A stretch of 64,000 bases of DNA from Pelagibius marinus. GTDB lineage: Bacteria > Pseudomonadota > Alphaproteobacteria > Kiloniellales > Kiloniellaceae. The notes beneath the pieces are model-generated. The model was given only the letters and a program-made list of their open reading frames with translations, was not told the DNA's origin and made no database searches. Position numbers and translations under genes: made by a program. Every line of letters starts with the position of its first letter. Position 1 is the stretch's first letter. The DNA lies in NCBI RefSeq assembly GCF_014925385.1, contig NZ_JACSDK010000013.1, positions 1 to 64,000 of the forward strand. Direction: 5' to 3'. Positions 1-8,074 of this stretch are shown piece by piece.

Positions 1-242
1 AAAATTTGTGGCTACTAATTGGCAGCTTTTGGCTAATCTGCGACATGCCAAGACGCGGACATAAGGTCTGGAGTTCCCTCAGGAGCAGACACTCCTACGT
101 ATTGCGACGCTGCCGCCGTTAATGAGTACACGCCCTGGGATGTCACGATGCCTTTTTGGGCAGAGAGAAGATTCAGACTGGCCAGAATATGGTTGTCCAG
201 TCATCGCTTGCTTCTACTGGCAACGGAATGGCGGATTAATCA

Positions 243-2666
243 ATGTTCATCCTCAAAGATCACCCCTTTATCTTATCGTGGGCCCGCCTTAGCGCCATAC
301 TATTTGCTTGCGGCGTTATTCTTGGTTATGCCGCTCCGGCGCTTGCCAAAATGGAGTCAGATGCTTCGAGAGCCCACTACGAGTCTGCAGTAAAGCGTGT
401 CGAAGCGGGAGATCTGCGCGCAGCCATCATTGAACTGAAGAACGCACTGCAGCAAGACCGGACGAACCCAGCGGCCCGACTGCTTCTAGGAGAGGTCTAT
501 CTGCAACTCGGAAACGGTGGCTCTGCTGAAAAGGAATTGAGGGCCGCCAAGCACTACGGCACTGATGAAGCGCGCGTCATGGTCCCTCTAGCACGAGCCA
601 TGCTTTTGCAGGGGCGTTTTAAGGAGTTGCTAGGCGAGTTCCCGGTAGAGGCTCTAGCGCCCCCGAACGACTTCGAGATGATGTTGCTGCGTGCCGAAGC
701 TTACATAGGTCTGGGTCAATTCGAGACCGCTCGTTCAATTTACGACGCAGCAGCAAGAGAGAAGCCCGAGCATGCTCGTATCCACCTTGGCCTGGCCCAA
801 ATCGCAATGGCGACACGGAATTTTGAGGAAGCCGAGACCTACGCCACGACAGCCCTAGCGCTTGAAGCGAACCTCGTTGAAGCCTTGCTTTTGCAGGCAG
901 AAGCGCGCCGATTAAGCGGCCAGCATGAGGGCGCGCTCGCTCTGTTTGGGCAAATCGTCCAGCAGAGGTCGCAGCCGGCTGCCACTATATTGCGTGCGCA
1001 CATCGGGCGCGCTGCCACTCTCATCGCGCTTGATCGCGATGCAGAAGCGGAACAGGCGATAGCATCCGCCCGCGAAATCGCGCCAGAAATACCCCTCGCT
1101 GCCTATTTGCGGGCTTTGATCAAGGTTCGGCAGCGCGATTTTAAGACAGCACGGCAGGAATTGGAGAGTGCCTCGCTGTCTTTGGAAAATTTCTTGCCGG
1201 CGCAGTTCTTGTTCGGCGTCGTCTATTACGCTTCCGGGAATTTCGAAACTGCAAGAACCTGGCTCCTTCGCTTTGTCTGGAAGCAGCCAGAGAACCTTCC
1301 GGCAAAGAAACTTCTGGCAGCAACGTTTTTGCGCTTGAATGCGTTTCCTGAGGCCATCGGTTTACTCGAGCCGGTTCTGACGCAGGCACCAGACGACCCG
1401 CAGATACTCTTTCTGCTCGGCGATGCATATCTTCGTGATCGCCAGGCTGCCAAGGCAGCCAGTGTGCTTCGGCGGGCAGCGGAGAATACTTCTCAGGATC
1501 CGCGCATACTAAGCCAGCTGGCCATTAGCTACTTGGCGACAGGCCAGCGGGATGAGGCATTGACCGCCCTCAATGCCACGCTCGATCTTGGGGTCGATGC
1601 TAGTGCCATCGGCTATGCCCTAGCATATTCGCATTTGCGGTCTGGTGCTTTCGACAGTGCATTGAATGTGGCGCAGGAACTGCGCAAGCGCTTTCCGCAG
1701 AGTGCCATAGCGGCAAATCTCGAGGGCGGTGCGTATGCGGCGCTTGGCCAGTTGGATCGGGCTCGGGCCTCCTTCGGAGAAGCATTGGCCATAGACCCAA
1801 GCTATCACCCAGCGCGCGCTAATCAGGCGAGTCTCAAGGCGAAAGCCGGTGACTTTGAGGGCGCTGAGGCCGAGTACGATGCGATTTTGGCCGTGGAACC
1901 AGGAAATTTGTCAGCGCTGTTGGGAATGGCCGCGCTCGCTAATCGTCGTGGCGACCAGGATGCCAAAGGACGCTGGCTGGTCAGCGCAGTGGAGGCGGAC
2001 CCCAACAGCCTCAGGGCGTCAATCGCACTGGCAGAACATCAAGCGGCAGCGGATAGTATGGCGGCGGCAATCGCGACCATGGAGGGTCTTGCAGAAAGAC
2101 AACGGCGCAATCCGCAGGTGCTTTTGGCTCTGGCGCGATTTCAAAGTAGGGCGGGCCAGTCGGCTGCTGCTGTTCAGAGTTATGAGCGCCTTGTGGAGAT
2201 CAGTGACGGATCGATCGAAGCCCGGCAACAGCTTGCCGAGGCGTACCTCGCCGCAGGCGATCTAGAGGCGGCGCGGTCCTCATATGAGCGCCTCAAGGAA
2301 GCCGCGGCCGACAATCCAATCATATGGAATAACCTTGCCGTCCTCTATCGGCGGGCCGGCGACAGACGCGCACGAGCGCATGCGGAGAGGGCCCTCGAGT
2401 TAGCTCCAGACGAACCAGCGATCATGGATACCTTGGGTTGGATCCTGCTGGATGAAGGTGAGATCGATCGTGCTGCAGAACTACTCAGGCAGGCGCACAA
2501 AGCAGCACCAGCGACCGCCGACATCACCTATCACTATGCGGAGGCCCTCCGCCGAAAGGGCGAAAATCAAGCAGCTCGCCAGCTGTTGCAGTCTCTCCTG
2601 GCAGAAAGCCAGCCGTTTTCCAGCCGGCCGGCGGCTGCGGCTTTGCTGGAGGAGCTGTCGCGGTGA
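243..2666 (+). CDS. TPR-repeat protein, PrsT-like (PEP-CTERM/EPS system)
   Basis: An 807-residue protein. Residues 1-35 look like a signal peptide (hydrophobic stretch ending APALA), and almost all the rest is degenerate tandem tetratricopeptide repeats. The opening of the mature part (AAIIELKNALQQD, then RLLLGEVYLQLGN and AEKELRAA) closely matches, from memory, the PEP-CTERM TPR family PrsT, which accompanies exosortase and exopolysaccharide loci. It is probably a periplasmic or outer-membrane scaffold for polysaccharide export or protein sorting. I see no lipobox. The ATG at 243 has no clear ribosome-binding site. No exosortase or prsK/prsR gene lies to its right; such partners could lie left of the window. 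Codon usage looks less GC-rich than in the catabolic genes downstream. Confidence 0.8.
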   Translation: MFILKDHPFILSWARLSAILFACGVILGYAAPALAKMESDASRAHYESAVKRVEAGDLRAAIIELKNALQQDRTNPAARLLLGEVYLQLGNGGSAEKELRAAKHYGTDEARVMVPLARAMLLQGRFKELLGEFPVEALAPPNDFEMMLLRAEAYIGLGQFETARSIYDAAAREKPEHARIHLGLAQIAMATRNFEEAETYATTALALEANLVEALLLQAEARRLSGQHEGALALFGQIVQQRSQPAATILRAHIGRAATLIALDRDAEAEQAIASAREIAPEIPLAAYLRALIKVRQRDFKTARQELESASLSLENFLPAQFLFGVVYYASGNFETARTWLLRFVWKQPENLPAKKLLAATFLRLNAFPEAIGLLEPVLTQAPDDPQILFLLGDAYLRDRQAAKAASVLRRAAENTSQDPRILSQLAISYLATGQRDEALTALNATLDLGVDASAIGYALAYSHLRSGAFDSALNVAQELRKRFPQSAIAANLEGGAYAALGQLDRARASFGEALAIDPSYHPARANQASLKAKAGDFEGAEAEYDAILAVEPGNLSALLGMAALANRRGDQDAKGRWLVSAVEADPNSLRASIALAEHQAAADSMAAAIATMEGLAERQRRNPQVLLALARFQSRAGQSAAAVQSYERLVEISDGSIEARQQLAEAYLAAGDLEAARSSYERLKEAAADNPIIWNNLAVLYRRAGDRRARAHAERALELAPDEPAIMDTLGWILLDEGEIDRAAELLRQAHKAAPATADITYHYAEALRRKGENQAARQLLQSLLAESQPFSSRPAAAALLEELSR

Positions 2667-2911
2667 CTCTGGTGACAGCGAAGTGACCCAGTGAGAACGA
2701 TGGCGATGGCGGACTCAGCGTACACCGACCGAGTATAGGAAAGCGATGTGACGAAGCCTGGACAGCTGGTCTACTCCCCATAGGCTCCCACTGTTGATGG
2801 GAAGCTCCCTCACGAAGCGCGTTTCGGTGCGGCGCATCTATCGATGGGACGCGGCCATCTCACGGCCGGCTTTCAGCGAGTTGAGTCAGCAGACAGCGAA
2901 GAGCCTCATCA

Positions 2912-3223
2912 CTAACGCCACATCGTCTTCGGGCCGTTGAGGACCATCGGAGGCATGACAAGGCAATAGATAGCAAGCGTTCGCAAGTGCCGACAGGCCT
3001 GGCTTGCACCCTCCTCGCTGAGATCGTCCAGGAGGGAACTGTAGCCGGGTGGGCTATGGTGTCGCGTAGCAACGATTGCGGGATTATAGCCGACCACGTC
3101 GGCGGCGAGTATTGCAGCGAGCCTGCGTTCCACGCTGTGCCTTCCTCGTTCAGGAGAATTCCGGCGCACAACCGCAAAATCCATGTCGTTCGAAAGGCCT
3201 TGGAACGTCCGCTTCTGGCACAT
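2912..3223 (-). pseudogene. Remnant of a class III adenylate/guanylate cyclase N-terminus
   Basis: The minus-strand frame at about 3133-3086 encodes VERRLAAILAADVVGY, which is the near-invariant start of TPR-containing class III cyclases of alphaproteobacteria. In intact members this leads into the cyclase core with its metal-binding aspartates and the GDGLLVEF-type motif. Here the similarity ends right after VVGY and the frame closes within about 60 codons without any cyclase motif. I read it as a decayed 5' fragment. The exact limits are arbitrary, and it could also be part of a dispersed repeat rather than a once-functional gene. Confidence 0.35.
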
Positions 3224-3278
3224 TGCGGACGATTAGAACGGCTCGGACTGGTGTCTGCTTTTGACCCGTTTCGGACAT
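3204..3278 (-). repeat. Two degenerate 24-base direct repeats
   Basis: On the minus strand two units beginning GTCCG and ending GAC start at about 3276 and 3230, 46 bases apart. They agree at 18 of 24 positions by my hand alignment (consensus GTCCGnAAnGnG, then nCAnAAGCnGAC). Similar GTCCGC-type units are, from memory, common dispersed intergenic sequences in alphaproteobacteria and often sit next to class III cyclase starts, as here. Confidence 0.4.
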
Positions 3279-3399
3279 CTTGGTCTGTTGGGGGGACAGG
3301 TGCGAAAGGAACCGTGGTCGGAGCTTACTCGATCACCCGCGGCGTTGGCGCGGCGTGTTGCGGTGGTTGGCGCCGTCTCGTTCAGGAAATGACAAATGT

Positions 3400-4098
3400 T
3401 CATCGCCTCAGGGCGAGGCCATCAAGCAGGAAATCGAGGCCCTCCCTGAACGCGCCGTCCCAATCGTCATCCAACAGCAGACGAGAGCGTTCAATTGTCG
3501 GGTAGCATTCATCAAGGTGTGCAAGGCGCTGCTGTGCGGCGGCCCTATCGTCTTCCGAGAGGTCGAAGCTCGCCCGGGTAATGGTAGCGCCCATCACGTG
3601 GTTCCAGAGCGACCATATCGCTACGTTCAGGTCTGCGTCCGCCACACCGGCTCCGGACAGGGTTTTGCTCAGCAGTTCCAGGCGACTGAGGGTGTTCGGG
3701 CCCAGCGCCCGGCGCGGCAACAGCGCTGCCGCCCAAGGATGGCGCAGCATACTGGCGCGCCAGTCTTCGAGCACATGAACGACTTCGCCGCGCCAGTCTT
3801 CAGGCTCAACTGTCTGCGGCGGTCCGCGATACGCGAGTACCGAGTCGAGCGCCAGATCGAGGACATCCTCTTTGTTGTCGACGTGCCAATAGAGGCTCAT
3901 CACGCCCGAGCCGAGGCGATCGGCCAGCCGCCGCATCGTCAATCCGTCCACGCCTTGGGCGTCCAGCAGTTCTACCGCGGTTGTAACGATGCGTTCGCGG
4001 GACAGAGGCGGTTCACCGCGCGGCGCCTGCTCGGCCTGGGATGACACACTTTTCCGTTGAGACCGTTTGCTTTGGGCACCGCTACGTTTGGCTGTCAT
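3400..4098 (-). CDS. TetR family regulator (TetR_C-type)
   Basis: A 232-residue repressor. An N-terminal basic tail is followed by a TetR helix-turn-helix at about residues 36-82 (LTMRRLADRLGSGVMSLYWHV is the recognition region). A C-terminal ligand-binding domain of the tetracycline-repressor type follows, with LPRRALGPNTL and WNHVMGATI. I chose the ATG at 4098; a longer frame reaches 4185 but would run to within two bases of the operator. The gene is divergent from the exported RidA-like gene at 4293, and a 31-base inverted repeat lies between them. It probably represses that gene and itself. The ligand is unknown. Confidence 0.85.
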   Translation of the reverse strand: MTAKRSGAQSKRSQRKSVSSQAEQAPRGEPPLSRERIVTTAVELLDAQGVDGLTMRRLADRLGSGVMSLYWHVDNKEDVLDLALDSVLAYRGPPQTVEPEDWRGEVVHVLEDWRASMLRHPWAAALLPRRALGPNTLSRLELLSKTLSGAGVADADLNVAIWSLWNHVMGATITRASFDLSEDDRAAAQQRLAHLDECYPTIERSRLLLDDDWDGAFREGLDFLLDGLALRR

Positions 4099-4186
4099 CC
4101 ATCTTCCTCGCTGGCCAGAAACTCGATTTTGGTCGGCAAGGCCAAGAATGTCGATCCTGACCGATTGACTCGTGCAGTGTACCATG

Positions 4187-4217
4187 AGATTGTCTCGTAC
4201 GCTGTACGAGACAATCT
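4187..4217. promoter_or_regulatory. TetR operator, 14-base perfect inverted repeat
   Basis: The arms 4187-4200 and 4204-4217 (AGATTGTCTCGTAC and its exact complement) are separated by GCT. The core CGTACNNNGTACG is typical of operators bound by TetR-family dimers. It sits between the divergent tetR (start 4098) and ridA-like (start 4293) genes, so one dimer site could control both. Confidence 0.8.
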
Positions 4218-4292
4218 GGCGGTGGGGATCAGAGTTCAGTCTTGCCGGCCGCGCGCTACGTTGCGCGCGGTCCGCGGAGCCAAGGGAAAGTC

Positions 4293-4775
4293 ATGTCACG
4301 CGCAATCAAGAGTCTGTTCATCGGAGGGTTAATCATCATGGGAATTTCCACTGCGACGACGGCGGCCGGGAAGGATATCAAGCTGACCATCGTCAATCCG
4401 CAAACCCTCTACGACCCATCGCCCAATGGCTACAGCACTGCTGTGATCACTCCTACCAATGCCCGGGTGGCCTACATCTCCGGGCAGGGCGGCCAGGACA
4501 GGAAGGGCGCCTTGTCACCCGACTTCGCTGCCCAGGTTGAGCAGGCCTACGCCAATTTGCGCAGCGCCCTCGATGCGCTGGGTGCCAGGCCGGATCAGGT
4601 CGCCAAGCTCACGGTTTTCGTGGTCGATCACGATATATCCAAGCTCGAGGTGCTCACCAGAAACGTCAAGAAAGTGTTCGGAGAGGCGCTGCCGGCACAG
4701 ACCCTGATTCCCGTTCCCAAGCTTGCAATCGACCCCATGCTCTTCGAGGTGGAAGCCGTCGTTGTTTTGGAATAG
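4293..4775 (+). CDS. RidA family protein with signal peptide
   Basis: A 160-residue Rid/YjgF/UK114 protein. Residues 1-25 form a signal peptide (basic start, hydrophobic stretch, ending ATTAAG), so it is probably exported to the periplasm. The Rid core follows, with VAYISGQGG, the AQVEQAYANLRSALDALGA helix and FEVEAVVV at the end. Typical RidA enzymes deaminate reactive enamines and imines using an arginine in a VARLP-like motif. Here the aligned motif is VPKL, so Lys143 appears to replace the arginine; the protein may lack imine deaminase activity or bind another ligand. The start at 4293 follows AAGGGAAAG and gives a clean signal peptide. It is probably repressed by the divergent TetR. Confidence 0.8.
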   Translation: MSRAIKSLFIGGLIIMGISTATTAAGKDIKLTIVNPQTLYDPSPNGYSTAVITPTNARVAYISGQGGQDRKGALSPDFAAQVEQAYANLRSALDALGARPDQVAKLTVFVVDHDISKLEVLTRNVKKVFGEALPAQTLIPVPKLAIDPMLFEVEAVVVLE

Positions 4776-4980
4776 TGGAGGCGACGGGTCAGGCGCGCTT
4801 GTCACCTGTGAGAAGGGTACCGATTGATATATGCGTGCCACTTCATCGGGTCGACGTGCAGGCAATGTCACCTCCTGGCACATTGGCGAACTATCCGGTC
4901 CGTGAGTCCCGTGTCTGTTCGCCCCCCAAAACCGGACGAAGCTATTGCTTCACCGGGGCCGGCCCCCATGAAGGCGCGCC

Positions 4981-5820
4981 CTAATCTGCCTCCGGCAGCG
5001 GCCGCTTGGCCGGGCCGTCGTAGCGCCACAGGCGTTCGCGCGGGATCGGCCCCTTGTTGCGCAGGCCCGACTGCGACTCCTCCCAGGCGTGGGCGAGGAT
5101 GCCCACCGAGCGCGACAGGCAGAAGAGGCCGCGCGCCAGCGGCGCGGGAAAGCCGAGCTCGGCGTAGATGACCGCCGTGGCGCCGTCGATGTTCATGGGG
5201 ATGCGCTTGCCCTTCTCAGCGGCGAGGTGATTCTCGACGGCGCGCCCGATGGCGGCGAAGCGCCCGCTCACGGCTCCCTTCTTCGCATAGACATCGACCA
5301 TCTCCAGGAGGCGCGGCGCGCGCGGGTCGATGGGGTGGAAGCGGTGGCCGAAGCCCGGCAGGAACCTGCCGCCCGCCGCCGCGAAGGCGGCCAGTTCCGC
5401 CTCGACGGCCTCTTCCAGGCTCGCCCCGGCATCGCAGCGCGCGGCGACGGCCTGGAAGAAGGTCATGGCCTGCTCGCCGGCGCCGCCGTGCACGTCGCCC
5501 AGCACGTTGACCGCCGAGGCCATGGCGTTGTTGAGGCCGACGCCGCAGGTGGCGGCCATGCGGGCGATGGCGATGGAAGGCGCCTGGGGGCCGTGGTCGA
5601 CGGCGGACATGAGGGCGATGTCCAGCAGTTCGGCCTCGTCCTTGCCCGGCAGCTCGCCGCGCAGCAGCAGCCAGATCATCTGCGCGAAGGAGACCCTGCC
5701 GATCAGCTCCTCGACGGGATAGCCGCGGTAGCGGATGACCCCCGGCTCCATCTCGATGATCCCGGTCGCCCACCAGGCGGCGTCGGCGGCGATCGTCGGG
5801 TCATGGTTCTGGTCGCTCAT
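4981..5820 (-). CDS. Citryl-CoA lyase-like protein (citrate synthase fold)
   Basis: A 279-residue protein with the citrate synthase small-family fold, about two thirds the length of classical citrate synthases. It keeps the expected active-site residues: His111 in DVHGGAGE, His159 in PGFGHRFHP, Asp212 in MNIDGA, and the HAWEE segment near 244. Short citrate synthase homologues of this length are usually annotated as citryl-CoA lyase, which cleaves citryl-CoA to acetyl-CoA and oxaloacetate. The ATG overlaps the stop of the CoA-transferase gene upstream (ATGA), so the two are surely co-translated. The pair suggests activation of a citrate- or malate-like acid to its CoA ester followed by C-C cleavage; the real substrate cannot be read from the sequence. 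Confidence 0.8.
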   Translation of the reverse strand: MSDQNHDPTIAADAAWWATGIIEMEPGVIRYRGYPVEELIGRVSFAQMIWLLLRGELPGKDEAELLDIALMSAVDHGPQAPSIAIARMAATCGVGLNNAMASAVNVLGDVHGGAGEQAMTFFQAVAARCDAGASLEEAVEAELAAFAAAGGRFLPGFGHRFHPIDPRAPRLLEMVDVYAKKGAVSGRFAAIGRAVENHLAAEKGKRIPMNIDGATAVIYAELGFPAPLARGLFCLSRSVGILAHAWEESQSGLRNKGPIPRERLWRYDGPAKRPLPEAD

Positions 5821-7016
5821 ATGGCTTTCTCCTCGGCCAGGCGGGAAATCTCGCGGGCGCTGTAGCCCAGTTCGCGCAGCAGGCACTCCGTGTCCTGGCC
5901 CAGCCGCGGCGGCGGCGCCGTCACCCTGGGCGTTCGGCCGTCGACCTTGAAGCCGGTGCGCAGCAGGCGGAGGTCGCGGCCGACGCCGGGCACGTCCTTG
6001 AAGTCGCCGATCATGCCGCGGTCGCGCAGCTGCGGATTGGCCAAGGCCTCGGGCACCGTCAGCACCCGTCCGGCCGGCACCCCGGCGGCGTTCAGCTCCG
6101 CTTCCCATTGCAGCGCGCTCTTCGCGGCCAGCGCCTCTTCCAACTCGGCCTTCAGGGCGGCGCGGTTGTCGAGGCGGCCCTGGCGCTCGCTGAAGCGCGG
6201 GTCTGCGGCCAGCGCCGGACGGCCGAGCACGCGGCAGACCGCCTCGAACTGCTCCTGCTTGTTGGCGGCGATGTTCAGCAGGCCCTTGGCCGTCGCGAAG
6301 GTGCCCGAGGGGCTGGCGGTGACGTTCTCGTTGCCCAGCGGCGCCGGCGCCTTGCCCGCCACCAGGTAGTTGGAGACCGCCCAGCCCATGGTCGCCAGCG
6401 TCGCCTCCAGCATGGAAACATCGAGGAAGGTCGCTTCCGTCTTGTCAGGTCGTGCGAGGGCGGCGGCGATGGCGAAGGCGGCGGTCATGCCGCCGATGGT
6501 GTCCGCGATGGGATAGCCGACCCGGTAGGGCGCGGTCTCGGCGTCGCCGGTGATCGACATGACGCCGGAAAGCCCCTGGATGATCTGGTCGTAGGCCGGC
6601 AGGTCGCGCGCCGGGCCGTCCTGGCCGAAGCCGGAGATGGCGCAGTAGACGAGGCCGGGCCGCGCCTCCTTCAGCACCTTGTAGCCGACGCCCAGGCGGT
6701 CCATGACGCCGGGGCGGAAGTTCTCCACCACCACCTCGGCCGAGGCGACGAGCTTCAGGAAGACCGCCTTGCCGGCTTCGCTCTTCAGGTTGACGGTGAG
6801 CGAGCGCTTGCCCGGGTTCTGCGCCAGGAAGGAGACGCCCATGTGACGGGCGTTGAGCTCGGCGTCGGCGCCGAGCTGGCGGGCCAGGTCGCCGCTGCCC
6901 GGCACCTCTATCTTGATGACGTCGGCGCCCAGGTGGGCGAGCTGGTGGCAGCAGAAGGGCCCCGCCAGCACGTTGGTGAGATCGAGGACGCGCACGCCCT
7001 TCAGGAAGGCTGGCAT
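5817..7016 (-). CDS. CaiB/BaiF family CoA-transferase
   Basis: A 399-residue class III CoA-transferase of normal family length. It shows the N-terminal VRVLDLTNVLAGPF and ADVIKIE motifs, the VVVENFRPGVMDRLG motif, and a candidate catalytic aspartate, Asp143 in LPAYDQIIQG. These enzymes move CoA from a donor such as succinyl-CoA to a carboxylic acid through aspartyl-CoA intermediates. I chose the ATG at 7016, which gives the canonical N-terminus; an open frame continues upstream through the promoter region. It forms a two-gene operon with the citryl-CoA lyase-like gene, and lies divergent from an IclR regulator that probably controls it. Confidence 0.87.
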   Translation of the reverse strand: MPAFLKGVRVLDLTNVLAGPFCCHQLAHLGADVIKIEVPGSGDLARQLGADAELNARHMGVSFLAQNPGKRSLTVNLKSEAGKAVFLKLVASAEVVVENFRPGVMDRLGVGYKVLKEARPGLVYCAISGFGQDGPARDLPAYDQIIQGLSGVMSITGDAETAPYRVGYPIADTIGGMTAAFAIAAALARPDKTEATFLDVSMLEATLATMGWAVSNYLVAGKAPAPLGNENVTASPSGTFATAKGLLNIAANKQEQFEAVCRVLGRPALAADPRFSERQGRLDNRAALKAELEEALAAKSALQWEAELNAAGVPAGRVLTVPEALANPQLRDRGMIGDFKDVPGVGRDLRLLRTGFKVDGRTPRVTAPPPRLGQDTECLLRELGYSAREISRLAEEKAI

Positions 7017-7125
7017 GGTCTTTCCCCAGGAGGTTCCCGGCACAGCGGGTGTCGTAGGTCTTGGCGGCAGGCTGCGGCTGTGTTCTGCTTGCTGCAACGG
7101 CATAGCGTCGTTGAGGGCGAAATCG

Positions 7126-7140
7126 TTCTGTCTGACAGAA
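7126..7140. promoter_or_regulatory. Palindrome TTCTGTCTGACAGAA, likely IclR operator
   Basis: A perfect 7-base inverted repeat around a single central base, in the 139-base gap between the divergent CoA-transferase (start 7016) and IclR (start 7156) genes. It is only 15 bases before the iclR start, so binding would repress its own synthesis. IclR-family dimers bind short palindromes of this kind. Confidence 0.6.
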
Positions 7141-7155
7141 TATATGAGGGGCGGC

Positions 7156-7848
7156 ATGGCGGAAGAACGGGTGGAAGCGGTGGAGCGGGCCCTGACCCTG
7201 TTGGAGGCCTTCGCCGACGGCGCGCCGCAGCTGAGCCTGGCCGAGCTGGCCGCGCGCACGGGCTTCTACAAGAGCACCATCCTGCGCCTGGCCCGCTCGC
7301 TGGAGCGCTTCGGCTACCTGGTCCGCGGCGATGACGGCGCGTTTCGCCTGGGCCCGGCGCCGGCGCGCCTGGGCGCCCTCTACCGCGACCGTGCCGATCA
7401 CGGCGGCCTCATCCGCGCGGCGCTCAGGCGCCTGCGCGACGCCTCTTCCTTCACCGCGTCTTTCTACCTGCGCAGCGGCGAGACGCGGACCTGCCTCTAC
7501 CGCGAAAACTCCGAGCGCGAAATTCGCCACCACCTGGAAGAGGGCGCGCGCCTGCCGCTGACCCTCGGCGCGGCGGGCAAGGTGCTGCTGGCCTACACGG
7601 AAAAGCCGGCGACGGACACACAGCGCCGCGCCGCGCAGAAGCTCCGCCGCGACGGCTACGCCGTCTCGCAGGGCGAACGGGACCCCTTCATCGCCGCCGT
7701 CGCCGTGCCGCTGCTGGATGCCGGCGGCGCCTTTCAGGGGGCGCTCTGTCTGTCCGGCCTCGCCGCGCAGTTCACCGAAGGCCAGAAAGAGCACTGCCGA
7801 GACCTGCTGCGGCAGGCGGCTGCCGAGCTGCAGGACCAGCTCCGCTAG
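7156..7848 (+). CDS. IclR family transcriptional regulator
   Basis: A 230-residue protein with an N-terminal winged helix-turn-helix (about residues 5-65, LSLAELAARTGFYKSTILR) and a C-terminal IclR effector domain with LPLTLGAAGKVLLAY and the GDPF-like ERDPFIAAVAVPLLD segment. The ATG at 7156 follows GAGGGG by about five bases; an in-frame ATG at 7144 is an alternative. It is divergent from the CoA-transferase/lyase operon and close upstream of the molybdenum hydroxylase cluster, so either could be its target. The palindrome at 7126-7140 favours the former. Confidence 0.87.
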   Translation: MAEERVEAVERALTLLEAFADGAPQLSLAELAARTGFYKSTILRLARSLERFGYLVRGDDGAFRLGPAPARLGALYRDRADHGGLIRAALRRLRDASSFTASFYLRSGETRTCLYRENSEREIRHHLEEGARLPLTLGAAGKVLLAYTEKPATDTQRRAAQKLRRDGYAVSQGERDPFIAAVAVPLLDAGGAFQGALCLSGLAAQFTEGQKEHCRDLLRQAAAELQDQLR

Positions 7849-7865
7849 CGAGAAACACAATAACT

Positions 7866-8029
7866 TTGCATACAAAATAAAATTCAAATCAGGGGAGCCG
7901 GCAGGGATTCTTACCGCCTTTCCCGATACTTACCTCAAGGCTTCTCTGGGAAAATACGTGATCCAATGACGGAATCGGGCGAGTCTCCGTCGCCAGCGGC
8001 AATTGACAGCGGTGCTTTATCTTGCATAC
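7866..8029. repeat. Two TTGCATAC direct repeats upstream of the cluster
   Basis: TTGCATAC occurs at 7866-7873 and at 8022-8029, both within unusually AT-rich flanks (ACAAAATAAAA and TAAACAAAAAT). The downstream copy overlaps the candidate -10. They are candidate operators for the cluster's MarR or IclR regulator, possibly bound with looping. Confidence 0.35.
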
Positions 8030-8030
8030 T
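8003..8030 (+). promoter_or_regulatory. Putative sigma-70 promoter of the catabolic cluster
   Basis: TTGACA at 8003-8008 is a perfect -35 box and is followed, after 16 bases, by CATACT at 8025-8030, a plausible -10. It lies 45 bases before the GTG start at 8075. The -10 overlaps TTGCATAC (8022-8029), which recurs at 7866-7873, so a repressor binding this word would block the promoter. Confidence 0.5.
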
Positions 8031-8074
8031 AAACAAAAATAACAACGAACTCATGGGACAGGGGAGTTCGGCTG

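Larger units (their letters stand above)
2667..3399. other. Gene-poor intergenic region (733 bases)
   Basis: No convincing intact gene is visible here. On the minus strand around 3086-3133 there is a short stretch resembling the N-terminus of class III adenylate cyclases, and at 3204-3278 two copies of a degenerate 24-base motif. The remainder, including 2667-2860 and 3280-3399, shows only short open frames without recognisable motifs. Confidence 0.5.

Noticed and set aside
2860-3400. Possible insertion sequence in the gene-poor region
   Set aside because: I found no transposase motif and no terminal inverted repeats with target duplications; only a cyclase fragment and short repeats are visible.
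5821-6108. Upstream in-frame extension of the citryl-CoA lyase-like protein
   Set aside because: It lies inside the CoA-transferase gene and is low-complexity; the ATG at 5820 gives the proper N-terminus and an ATGA overlap.
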